A stretch of 12,657 nucleotides of DNA from an uncultured Bacilli bacterium (GTDB lineage: Bacteria > Bacillota_I > Bacilli_A > RF39 > UBA660). How positions within the stretch are numbered: position 1 is the stretch's first letter; the number at the start of each line of letters is the position of its first letter. The translations under genes and the position numbers were made by a program. Below the pieces are notes generated by a model that did not search any database, was not told the origin of the DNA, and was given only the letters and a program-made list of their open reading frames with translations. Below are positions 1 through 6,220 of the stretch, piece by piece. Where the stretch lies: contig CANQIR010000018.1 in assembly GCA_947624095.1 (NCBI GenBank), forward strand, positions 1 to 12,657. The letters are read 5' to 3'.

Positions 1-55
1 AGAATTAAGAAAGTATACGAAAGGAGTATTCAACAATATGGAAGTAGAAGAAAAA
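1..55 (+). repeat. 55-base direct repeat, left copy
   Basis: These bases are identical to 12538-12592, in the same orientation and the same reading frame of an Rpn-like gene. Identity stops abruptly after 55. It begins at the edge of the window, so the repeat probably extends further left. Confidence 0.95.
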
Positions 56-205
56 GGAGAAGCCATTGGTTTAGAAAAAGGTGAAGCTATCGGAAAAACC
101 AAAAATCAAAAAGAGATAGCGAAAGCCATGCTAAAGGAAAAAATGGACAAGTCACTTATCGCTCGAATAACCAAACTACCATTAAGTCAAATTATGATGT
201 TATAA
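2..205 (+). CDS. PD-(D/E)XK nuclease-family (Rpn-like) protein, 3' end only
   Basis: Only the last 67 codons lie in the window; the gene starts upstream. The frame is fixed by identity with the more complete copy that begins at 11990: residues 1-18 of this fragment (ELRKYTKGVFNN onward) equal residues 184-201 of that copy. The fragment then continues with a tail in which GEAIGLEK/GEAIGKTK forms a tandem 8-residue repeat. Next comes an Ile/Ala/Lys-rich segment (IAKAMLKEKMD then LIARITKLPLSQI) that looks like the short helical C-terminus found in many proteins annotated as Rpn family or PD-(D/E)XK nuclease family transposase. These proteins are known as recombination-promoting or host-nuclease-like; the role here is inferred from the paralogue, because the catalytic core is outside the window. 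The tail differs completely from the downstream copy after the shared stretch. Confidence 0.75.
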   Translation, partial: ELRKYTKGVFNNMEVEEKGEAIGLEKGEAIGKTKNQKEIAKAMLKEKMDKSLIARITKLPLSQIMML

Positions 206-290
206 CTAGTTTGATGTAAAAATTATTGGTAGAACAGGAACAAGATTAGCACCATAAGGAATCGCTAATTAGCATAAAAACGTGTAAAGT

Positions 291-320
291 TTTGACAAAA
301 TTTTACATAAAAATGTCAAA
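291..320 (+). other. Inverted repeat in the orphan control region
   Basis: TTTGACA (291-297) pairs with TGTCAAA (314-320) around a 16-base AT-rich loop that can form a further TTTT/AAAA stem, and a T-rich stretch follows. The matching place in the right-hand copy has a stronger 12-bp hairpin. It may be a terminator for the gene ending at 205 or an operator. Confidence 0.5.
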
Positions 321-362
321 TTTTAAAGTTTTTTTAAAAAAATTGCAAAAAATTAGAGGAAA

Positions 363-390
363 TTGGAAAGTTTTTTATAATAAATATAGT
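363..390 (+). promoter_or_regulatory. Orphan sigma-A-like promoter
   Basis: TTGGAA (363-368), a 16-base spacer and TATAGT (385-390) form a plausible sigma-A promoter; a second -10-like TATAAT lies at 376-381. The -10 region is inside the stretch identical to the right-hand copy. A hairpin TGAAGGG/CCCTTCA (390-396 with 406-412) covers the presumed transcript start, and AGGGAGG (near 420-427) looks like a ribosome site, but no sensible start codon and open frame follow it. Confidence 0.4.
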
Positions 391-420
391 GAAGGGTAAA
401 GTTTTCCCTTCAAATATAGT

Positions 421-742
421 AGGGAGGTTTTGGATAATCAAAAAACTTAAAAATTAAAAGCACTCTATAAAAGAAGAAAAATAGTAAAAGCTTGTAGTTG
501 CTTTAAAAAAATATTATTTATACTCTTAACTCCAGTCTTATTTTTGAGAAATTACTCCATTCTATTTTAATTATACCCGCACTACTAGCTTTTAAATTCA
601 GTTCATTATTAAATAAATATTTAATTAGTCTTTTTGGCATATACACCCCAATTTATAATTTAGAGAAATTTTTATCTACCTCTTATCTATGAAAATCTAT
701 CATATTGAACTGTAATTTATTTTTCTTCTCACCCAGAGTGTG
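421..742. other. Apparently non-coding, degraded stretch
   Basis: No convincing gene is seen on either strand. On the + strand two overlapping frames encode short hydrophobic runs without good starts, as expected of a decayed membrane-protein gene or simply of AT-rich DNA. On the - strand there is one short frame with a possible ribosome site (listed separately). A weak AAAGC/GCTTT stem lies near 487-505. There is no tRNA-like fold. Confidence 0.4.
518..640 (-). CDS. Doubtful 40-residue open frame
   Basis: This frame runs on the - strand from an ATG at 640-638 to a TAA at 520-518. A GGGGTG lies 4 bases before the start and could serve as a ribosome site. The product would start MPKRLIKYLFNN and end KIRLELRV; it is basic, has no obvious transmembrane segment or signal peptide, and I do not recognise it. 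It lies in an otherwise degraded stretch and points against all neighbouring genes. It could be a small real gene, the remnant of a longer one, or chance. Confidence 0.15.
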   Translation of the reverse strand: MPKRLIKYLFNNELNLKASSAGIIKIEWSNFSKIRLELRV

Positions 743-772
743 AAAAATGAGTGAAATATCGCTCATTTTTTT
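743..772 (+). terminator. Hairpin terminator before the ABC transporter gene
   Basis: AAAAATGAG (743-751) pairs perfectly with CTCATTTTT (762-770) around a 10-base loop and runs into seven T's. It would stop transcripts coming from the left end. The T-run merges with the -35 box of the next promoter. Confidence 0.65.
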
Positions 773-799
773 GATATTTAATATAATTATTGCTATAAT
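771..799 (+). promoter_or_regulatory. Sigma-A promoter of the ABC transporter gene
   Basis: TTGATA (771-776), a 17-base spacer and TATAAT (794-799), with an extended TGC just before the -10 box. A GAAAGGATG ribosome site (811-819) follows, and the ATG is at 825. Confidence 0.75.
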
Positions 800-824
800 A
801 AATTAGTACGGAAAGGATGAAACT

Positions 825-3386
825 ATGTTAGAACTTAAAAAAATAACTAAAACTTATGAAACAAACGAATTTAAACAAAAAGCTCTATATAATGTTAGTA
901 TCAATTTTCGAAAAAATGAGTTTGCTTCAATTTTAGGACCTAGTGGTAGCGGTAAAACCACATTATTAAATATCATTGGTGGCTTAGATACCTATGACTC
1001 TGGTGATTTAATAATTAATGAAGTAAGTACTAAAAAATATAAAGATCGCGATTGGGATTCTTATCGTAATCATCGTGTTGGCTTTGTTTTTCAAAGCTAT
1101 AATTTAATCTCTCATCAAAGTGTTTTACAAAATGTTGAATTAGCTTTAACTTTATCAGGTGTTAATAAATCAGAAAGAATTAAAAGAGCTAAAGAAGTAT
1201 TAAAAAAAGTTGGCCTAGAAAAACATATCCATAAAACTCCAAATCAGTTGTCTGGCGGTCAAATGCAAAGAGTAGCCATAGCTCGTGCTTTAATCAATGA
1301 TCCAGATATCTTACTAGCAGATGAACCAACTGGTGCTCTAGATTCTGAAACTAGCACCCAAATTATGGATTTATTAAAAGAAGTTGCCAAAGAAAAACTA
1401 GTTATTATGGTAACCCATAATCCCGAATTAGCTGAAAAATATTCGACTAGAATTATCAAAATTAAAGATGGTGAAATAATTGGTGATACTAATCCATATG
1501 ATGGTAAAATAAATACTAAAGAATCATTAGAAGTTGAAAAATCCAAAAGTAAAAAAACTTCTATGAGTCTTAAAACTGCTTTATCTTTGTCATTAAACAA
1601 TCTAATGACCAAAAAAGGTCGAACTATTCTTACTGCTTTTGCTGGTTCCATTGGTATTATCGGTATAGCTTTAATATTATCTTTATCTAGTGGCTTAAAT
1701 AGCTATATCGAAGATGTCGAATCTGATACTTTATCATTGTATCCATTAACTCTAGAAAGAACAACAATGGATCAAGCAACTTTAATGCAATCTTTAATGG
1801 AAGACCAAAGTAAAACTGACCATGCTAAAGACAAAGTTTACTCTAATAATATAATGAGTGATATGCTAACTTCAGTAGCTGGTAGTACTAAAACTAATGA
1901 TTTAAAAAGTTTCAAAAAATTTATTGAAAATAATGAAAGTAATATAAATGATTACTTGAGCGATGTTAGATATACCTACAACTTAAATCTTAATATCTAT
2001 AAATCTAATTATGAAGATAAGATTGTCCAAGTAAATCCAAGCACAGTTTTTGATAATATTGGTATTGGAAATGAAATGATGAGTCAAGTTACTATGCCGG
2101 GTATGGAAGAAGTTAACTCTTGGATAGAATTACCATCTCGTCAAGATATCCTAGATAATCAATATGAATTAGTAGCTGGTAAAGCTCCAAGTAATTATGA
2201 TGAAGTAGTCTTAGTAATGGATCAAAATAATGAAATAAGTGATTATGCTCTCTATTCCTTAGGCCTATTAGACCAAGAAGAATTAAAAACTGTTCTCTCT
2301 AAAATTATGAATGGTGAACCAATTGAAAAAAAAGAAGTATTAACTTATGAATATGATGAAATAATTGGTCTTACCTATAAATTACTATTAAATACGGATT
2401 ATTACCAAAAGAATTCTCTAGGTAATTGGGAAGATAAAAAATCCGACGAAAAATATATGAAGAAAATTTTAAAAGATGCCCTAGATGTAAAAGTAGTAGG
2501 TATAATGCGTATCAAAGAAGATTCATCAGCTGTAACTACTGGTGTTATTGGTTATACTAGAGACTTGATGGAATATACCGTAGATAAAATCAACAATTCT
2601 GAAATAGCTAAGGCACAACTAAATAATAAAAATAAAAATGTATTTACTGGTAATCCTTTCTCAACTGAACCATTTAATGTAAGTGATTTACCATTAGAAA
2701 CTCAACAATATCTTGCCACCTTACCTCAAACAGAAGCAGCTGCTATCATTGCTCAATACACTGAAGCTGCTAATGCAACATACGAAACTAATCTTCAAAC
2801 TTTAGGCATAGTTGATTTAGAAGATCCATATACAATTGAATTATATCCTAAAGATTTTGAATCAAAAGATAAAATAGTTGAAGCTATAGATGATTTTAAT
2901 GCTGGAAAATCTGAAGAAGATAAATTAGTTTACTCTGATATGGTTGGTGTTATGATGAGTTCTGTAACTACTATTATTAATGCTATTAGTTATATCTTAA
3001 TTGCTTTTGTAAGTATTTCACTAATCGTTTCATCAATAATGATTGCAATTATTACATATATCTCCGTAATTGAAAGAACTAAAGAAATTGGTATATTACG
3101 TGCTATTGGTGCAAGAAAGAAAGACGTATCGCGTGTATTTAATGCTGAAACTTTTATCGAAGGCTTATTTGCTGGCGTACTAGGTATTGTTGTAACAATT
3201 CTCTTAAATATTCCAATCAATTCTCTAATTTATCATATTACCGATATTGATAACCTTGCTAAATTACCAGTTGCTGGTGCTATTATATTAATTGCTATAT
3301 CTATTTTCTTAACCTTTATTGCTGGTTTAATCCCTGCATACATTGCTAGTAAAAAAGACCCAGTAATTGCTTTAAGAACTGAATAG
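825..3386 (+). CDS. ABC transporter, fused ATPase and MacB/FtsX-type permease
   Basis: An 853-residue protein that combines an ABC ATPase with a membrane subunit. Visible in the ATPase half: Walker A GPSGSGKT (38-45), Q-loop Gln89, signature LSGGQMQR (141-148), Walker B with D165-E166, and switch His197. A first membrane span lies near 269-291. A large outside domain of about 420 residues follows, then three spans near 716-747, 777-799 and 816-842. The segment ERTKEIGILRAIGA (750-763) after the second span is the hallmark of FtsX/MacB permeases. This family (type VII ABC) is known to transmit force across the membrane to act on envelope substrates, peptides or macrolides rather than to pump through a channel. 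Here the ATPase is N-terminal, as in MacB, but the outside domain has its own sequence and I cannot name a substrate. It has its own promoter and terminator and no adjacent two-component system or membrane-fusion protein. Confidence 0.9.
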   Translation: MLELKKITKTYETNEFKQKALYNVSINFRKNEFASILGPSGSGKTTLLNIIGGLDTYDSGDLIINEVSTKKYKDRDWDSYRNHRVGFVFQSYNLISHQSVLQNVELALTLSGVNKSERIKRAKEVLKKVGLEKHIHKTPNQLSGGQMQRVAIARALINDPDILLADEPTGALDSETSTQIMDLLKEVAKEKLVIMVTHNPELAEKYSTRIIKIKDGEIIGDTNPYDGKINTKESLEVEKSKSKKTSMSLKTALSLSLNNLMTKKGRTILTAFAGSIGIIGIALILSLSSGLNSYIEDVESDTLSLYPLTLERTTMDQATLMQSLMEDQSKTDHAKDKVYSNNIMSDMLTSVAGSTKTNDLKSFKKFIENNESNINDYLSDVRYTYNLNLNIYKSNYEDKIVQVNPSTVFDNIGIGNEMMSQVTMPGMEEVNSWIELPSRQDILDNQYELVAGKAPSNYDEVVLVMDQNNEISDYALYSLGLLDQEELKTVLSKIMNGEPIEKKEVLTYEYDEIIGLTYKLLLNTDYYQKNSLGNWEDKKSDEKYMKKILKDALDVKVVGIMRIKEDSSAVTTGVIGYTRDLMEYTVDKINNSEIAKAQLNNKNKNVFTGNPFSTEPFNVSDLPLETQQYLATLPQTEAAAIIAQYTEAANATYETNLQTLGIVDLEDPYTIELYPKDFESKDKIVEAIDDFNAGKSEEDKLVYSDMVGVMMSSVTTIINAISYILIAFVSISLIVSSIMIAIITYISVIERTKEIGILRAIGARKKDVSRVFNAETFIEGLFAGVLGIVVTILLNIPINSLIYHITDIDNLAKLPVAGAIILIAISIFLTFIAGLIPAYIASKKDPVIALRTE

Positions 3387-3408
3387 GAAAGACCATCTTT
3401 CCTTTTTT
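3386..3408 (+). terminator. Hairpin terminator after the ABC transporter gene
   Basis: GGAAAGA (3386-3392) and TCTTTCC (3396-3402) form a perfect 7-bp stem with a 3-base loop, followed by six T's. The stem starts at the last base of the TAG stop. Confidence 0.85.
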
Positions 3409-3461
3409 GTTTTCCCTAACATATCTATCCAAAAATTTTCCCAATTATTTAAGTTACATAC

Positions 3462-3467
3462 TATAAT
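3462..3467 (+). promoter_or_regulatory. -10 box before the zinc-ribbon operon
   Basis: TATAAT, 29 bases before the ATG at 3496. No good -35 box is found 16-18 bases upstream. The overlapping CATACTA (3457-3463) resembles a forespore sigma-F/G -10 element, but no matching upstream element is seen. An AAAGGAA ribosome site precedes the start. Confidence 0.4.
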
Positions 3468-3495
3468 GGACTTATAAAAGAAAGGAATATGTCGT

Positions 3496-4176
3496 ATGGC
3501 TTTAGTTAAATGTGCTAAATGTGGTATGAATGTTAGCGATAAAGCAAGCAAATGTATTCACTGCGGAACTACAGATTTTTTACCAAAAGAAGAAATTAAA
3601 ATAGACCCACCTAAAGTTTCACCCAAACCAGAACTCGCTCCTAAAAAAATAGTTAAAGAAGACCAACCAAATCCCTCAAAAAATCCTATTAATAACCAAG
3701 AATTAGAAATAACTAAATTAAAAGAAGAAATAATTCAAAATAATAAAGAAGAAATGGCTAAGATTAAAAAAGATATCATTAAGAGTAATCAAGAAGATCA
3801 AGAAAAAATTAAAAAACTTGAGCAAGATTTAGCTCAAAGTCGTAAGGAAAATATAAAAAATGTTCAAAAATTAGCTGCTTTGCAACAAGAGAAAAAGTTG
3901 CTAAAAAAAGCTAACCAAAGAAAATATTTACATAATATTATTCAAATTCTTCGATATGCGATTTCTATCTTTTTGTTCGTTGGTTGTTTTACCTGTCTAC
4001 TAACTAAAAGATTTACTCTAGGTATTGTCTATTTAATATTAAGTTTAGCTTTTTGCCCTCTTATTTACAAACCACTAAATAATAAAAATCTATCATCTAA
4101 AGTTAAAATAATTGTTCAAATAATTGTACCTATAATTTGTTTTATAATCTGTTTATTTATTGGAGGTGGTAAATAA
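3496..4176 (+). CDS. Zinc-ribbon membrane protein with coiled coil
   Basis: A 226-residue protein whose function I do not recognise. It opens with a zinc ribbon of two CxxC pairs (Cys6/9 and Cys20/23). A proline- and lysine-rich linker follows (about 29-66), then a long charged Glu/Lys/Gln helix, probably a coiled coil (about 68-143). Three hydrophobic spans come last, near 150-169, 173-191 and 203-223. The first 24 residues closely match the start of the next protein (MALxKCxxCGxxxSDKAxxCIHCG), so the pair arose by duplication or domain sharing. The stop codon overlaps the next start (TAATG), which implies co-translation. The ribbon and coil should face the cytoplasm; a scaffold, sensor or complex-forming role is only a guess. 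I chose the ATG at 3496 because the out-of-frame ATG at 3489 gives no such protein. Confidence 0.8.
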   Translation: MALVKCAKCGMNVSDKASKCIHCGTTDFLPKEEIKIDPPKVSPKPELAPKKIVKEDQPNPSKNPINNQELEITKLKEEIIQNNKEEMAKIKKDIIKSNQEDQEKIKKLEQDLAQSRKENIKNVQKLAALQQEKKLLKKANQRKYLHNIIQILRYAISIFLFVGCFTCLLTKRFTLGIVYLILSLAFCPLIYKPLNNKNLSSKVKIIVQIIVPIICFIICLFIGGGK

Positions 4177-4784
4177 TGGCATTAATTAAATGTCCAGAAT
4201 GTGGTAAAGAGCTTAGTGATAAAGCTAATACTTGTATCCATTGCGGTTGTCCAATTGAACAGAAAAAACAATGTGAAGAATGTGGCCATTTACTATCTCC
4301 TAGAGATAGCATTTGCCCAAGTTGTGGCTGTCCTGTAGCCGGAAAAATAATTATCGAATCTAAAAGAGATGTTTCTCTAGCTAAATTTAAAAATTTTTAT
4401 CGTACAATAACTTATATATATCTTGCTGGTCTTGCTATCTTTGTTATTGGAACTTTATTTGTCGGTTTAATAGGAGCTTTAGTCTTTGCTATTCCTCTTG
4501 CAGCCTTTTATCTAGCCTGTACAATAAGATATAACAATGCCAAAAAGAGTTTTATTCGTCTAACTGATGATGAATTATATGGTGAAGTTTATAACCTATT
4601 TAGCTTTGCTAAAATTAGCTTCCCTTTAGATAAAATATCTTCAATTAATACTATTCGTATACTAGGTATTATAGACGGCATCAAAATAATTCCCTTTAGT
4701 GGTATTCCTCAAAGAATCCTCTTTATCGATAATGGTGAAGAATTTAGACAAGCTCTTCTAAGCAAAGTATTAAATAAAAAATAA
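4176..4784 (+). CDS. Double zinc-ribbon membrane protein with PH-like tail
   Basis: A 202-residue protein with two zinc ribbons in a row: Cys6/9 with Cys20/23, and Cys33/36 with Cys47/50. Two spans follow near 78-95 and 98-116. The C-terminal half (about 120-200) has the pattern of a bacterial PH-like domain of the YdbT/bPH kind, next to a membrane hairpin: a lysine-rich entry, alternating strands (IRLTDDELYGEV, then FAKISFPLDKISSI) and a final helix. Such domains are known for placing proteins at membranes or in complexes; the precise role is unknown. The GGAGGTGG ribosome site lies inside the end of the upstream gene, and the start shares one base with its stop, so the two are a translationally coupled pair. 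A long terminator hairpin follows. Confidence 0.8.
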   Translation: MALIKCPECGKELSDKANTCIHCGCPIEQKKQCEECGHLLSPRDSICPSCGCPVAGKIIIESKRDVSLAKFKNFYRTITYIYLAGLAIFVIGTLFVGLIGALVFAIPLAAFYLACTIRYNNAKKSFIRLTDDELYGEVYNLFSFAKISFPLDKISSINTIRILGIIDGIKIIPFSGIPQRILFIDNGEEFRQALLSKVLNKK

Positions 4785-4786
4785 TT

Positions 4787-4860
4787 AAAAAAGCAATATT
4801 TGTTTTCTTATTTTGTGAAGTAATTTTTTCCTATTTTGTAAAGTGAAAATTGCTTTTTTT
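4787..4860 (+). terminator. Long-loop terminator hairpin
   Basis: AAAAAAGCAAT (4787-4797) is exactly complementary to ATTGCTTTTTT (4849-4859), with a T-run to 4860. The 51-base loop is unusually long and contains two of the three 23-base-period repeats. The right arm also supplies the -35 box of the next gene, so terminator and promoter are interlocked. Confidence 0.55.
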
Positions 4861-4870
4861 GTAAAGTAAT
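4809..4870 (+). repeat. Three direct repeats with exact 23-base period
   Basis: TATTTTGTGAAGTAAT (4809), TATTTTGTAAAGTGAA (4832) and TTTTTTGTAAAGTAAT (4855) start exactly 23 bases apart. The conserved core is TTTTGTRAAGT. The sequence between the cores is not conserved, so this looks like spaced protein-binding sites rather than a tandem duplication. The third repeat fills the spacer between the -35 and -10 boxes of the next gene, which would suit repression. Confidence 0.7.
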
Positions 4871-4878
4871 GTTATAAT
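4850..4878 (+). promoter_or_regulatory. Sigma-A promoter of the DUF4143 ATPase gene
   Basis: TTGCTT (4850-4855), a 17-base spacer and TATAAT (4873-4878), with an extended TGT before the -10 box. The predicted transcript starts near 4885, directly at the AGAGGTGA ribosome site (4886-4893), so the leader is very short. Confidence 0.7.
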
Positions 4879-4897
4879 TGCTATAAGAGGTGATTCC

Positions 4898-6157
4898 ATG
4901 GAATATTTAAAAAGAGTAGTGGACGATGAAATAAATGATTTAATGCAAATAATGGGCGCTGTTTTAATTGAAGGATGTAAATGGTGTGGAAAATCAACTA
5001 CCGGTTCTTATCATTCCAAGAGCATTATTGAATTTCAAAACCCGGATCGTCAAGCTGAATATGATGAAATTAAAAATACCAAACCCTCACTGTTTTTAAA
5101 CGGTGAAAAGCCAAGAATGTTTGATGAATGGCAAATGTATCCTGTAGTATGGGATTCAATTAGAACAGATGTAGATCATACTGGTCTAAAAGGTCAATAT
5201 ATTCTGACTGGCTCAGCTAAACCAAGTGAAGGAGCTACTATGCACACAGGTACTGGTCGAATTTCTAGAGTATTAATGCGACCTATGAGTTTATATGAGT
5301 CAGGCGAATCTAACGGAGAAGTATCGTTTGCTGATATCATTCAAGGTAAAGAAATTAATGGAGTTTCCAATTTATCTTTAGAAGATTTAGCTTCTCTTAC
5401 TGTCAGAGGTGGCTGGCCAGCTTCTATCACTATAAATAATGATGCAAAATATCGCTTCGCCAAAGAATATGTTAAAGCTCTTATCCACGAAGAAGTTAAA
5501 CAAATTGATAAAGTAGAAAGAAATCCAGAAAAAATGCAAAATGTTTTAAGAAGCCTAGCCCGGAATATTTCTACCCAAGTATCCGATTCGACTATAGAAG
5601 AAGATATCAAAAATACATTCAATAGTGATATATCAAGGCCAACATTAACTGACTATCTAAATACTTTAGAAAAATTATTTGTTATAGAAAATGTCAATGC
5701 CTCTAATCTCAATTTTAGAAGTAAATATGTTATTCGTACTAAGCCAAAGAAATATTTTGTTGATCCATCTATCGCGGCTGCTATTCTTGATATTAAACCA
5801 TCCGATTTATTAAATGATTTAAAACTATTTGGTGTTCTTTTTGAATCTTTATGTATGCGAGATTTAAAAATCTATACCCAAAGCTATGGTGGTGATATTA
5901 CTTTTTATCGTGATGAAAAAGATTTTGAAATAGATGCTATATTTAGAGCTAACAATGGTAATTGGGGAGCTATTGAAATTAAACTCGGAGCTGGTAGAAT
6001 TGAAGAAGCTGCCGAAAATTTATTAAAATTTAAAGAAAGAGTAGATACACAAAAATGTGGAGAACCAACCTTTTTAATGGTTTTAACAGGTACTAGCTAT
6101 TCTTATAAAAGAGAAGATGGAATATATGTTGTTTCAATCGGTTCTTTAAAAAATTAA
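4898..6157 (+). CDS. AAA ATPase with DUF4143 C-terminal domain
   Basis: A 419-residue protein. The N-terminal AAA_14-type ATPase shows Walker A GCKWCGKST (26-34), a Walker B-like FDEWQ (75-79, acidic D76/E77), a sensor strand ILTGS (102-106) and an arginine-bearing segment GRISRVLMRPMSLYES (120-135). A middle winged-helix-like part follows. The C-terminal DUF4143 domain has a PD-(D/E)XK-like core: EID (D346), then ExK (E360, K362), with the three key residues intact. This family is abundant, often in many copies, in gut anaerobes; its role is unknown, with DNA binding or cleavage and a toxin-antitoxin-like or defence role suggested by fold. It is a single-gene unit with its own promoter, preceding repeats and terminator. 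The repeats just upstream and the winged-helix region suggest self-regulation, but that is inference. The product is full length for the family. Confidence 0.85.
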   Translation: MEYLKRVVDDEINDLMQIMGAVLIEGCKWCGKSTTGSYHSKSIIEFQNPDRQAEYDEIKNTKPSLFLNGEKPRMFDEWQMYPVVWDSIRTDVDHTGLKGQYILTGSAKPSEGATMHTGTGRISRVLMRPMSLYESGESNGEVSFADIIQGKEINGVSNLSLEDLASLTVRGGWPASITINNDAKYRFAKEYVKALIHEEVKQIDKVERNPEKMQNVLRSLARNISTQVSDSTIEEDIKNTFNSDISRPTLTDYLNTLEKLFVIENVNASNLNFRSKYVIRTKPKKYFVDPSIAAAILDIKPSDLLNDLKLFGVLFESLCMRDLKIYTQSYGGDITFYRDEKDFEIDAIFRANNGNWGAIEIKLGAGRIEEAAENLLKFKERVDTQKCGEPTFLMVLTGTSYSYKREDGIYVVSIGSLKN

Positions 6158-6184
6158 ATTACTATCCAAAATAGTAATTTTTTT
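6156..6184 (+). terminator. Hairpin terminator after the DUF4143 gene
   Basis: AAATTACTAT (6156-6165) and ATAGTAATTT (6171-6180) form a perfect 10-bp stem with a 5-base loop, running into further T's to 6184. The stem overlaps the TAA stop. Confidence 0.85.
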
Positions 6185-6220
6185 ATAACTTGTCCATATA
6201 CTTTATTAGGAGGACAAGCA

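Larger units (their letters stand above)
284..398 (+). repeat. Orphan copy of the Rpn-gene upstream region
   Basis: This stretch aligns along its length with 11841-11944, the region upstream of the Rpn-like gene at 11990. Both begin GTAAAR, both carry a TTGACA/TGTCAA inverted repeat followed by T and A tracts, both have a GGAAAT block, and both end in an identical 31-base stretch (368-398 here) containing TATAAT and TATAGT. No gene of that family follows here. The best reading is a relic of a second, deleted Rpn-like gene that lay in tandem with the one ending at 205. Confidence 0.8.

Noticed and set aside
206..283. Short frame after the first stop ending in GRTGTRLAP, and an ATTAGC/GCTAAT stem
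   Set aside because: The frame is about 15 codons between stops with no start, and the stem has a 13-base loop and no T-run.
504..692. + strand open frame with hydrophobic product ending near 692
   Set aside because: It has no start codon or ribosome site, and adjoining frames are equally hydrophobic because of AT-rich sequence. At most it is a decayed remnant.
1259..1651. Open frame on the - strand inside the ABC transporter gene
   Set aside because: It is antisense to the conserved ATPase motifs and has no ribosome site, so it is a shadow of the real gene. The same holds for the - strand frames at 2990-3220, 5341-5622 and 7024-7233.
825..3386. Calling the ABC transporter a macrolide-resistance gene (macB)
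   Set aside because: The architecture matches, but the outside domain and context give no support for drug export, so only the family is stated.
4809..4870. Possible CRISPR-like array of three repeats at 23-base period
   Set aside because: The repeat core is only about 11 bases and the filler about 12, there are only three units, they overlap a promoter and there are no cas genes. Operator sites fit better.
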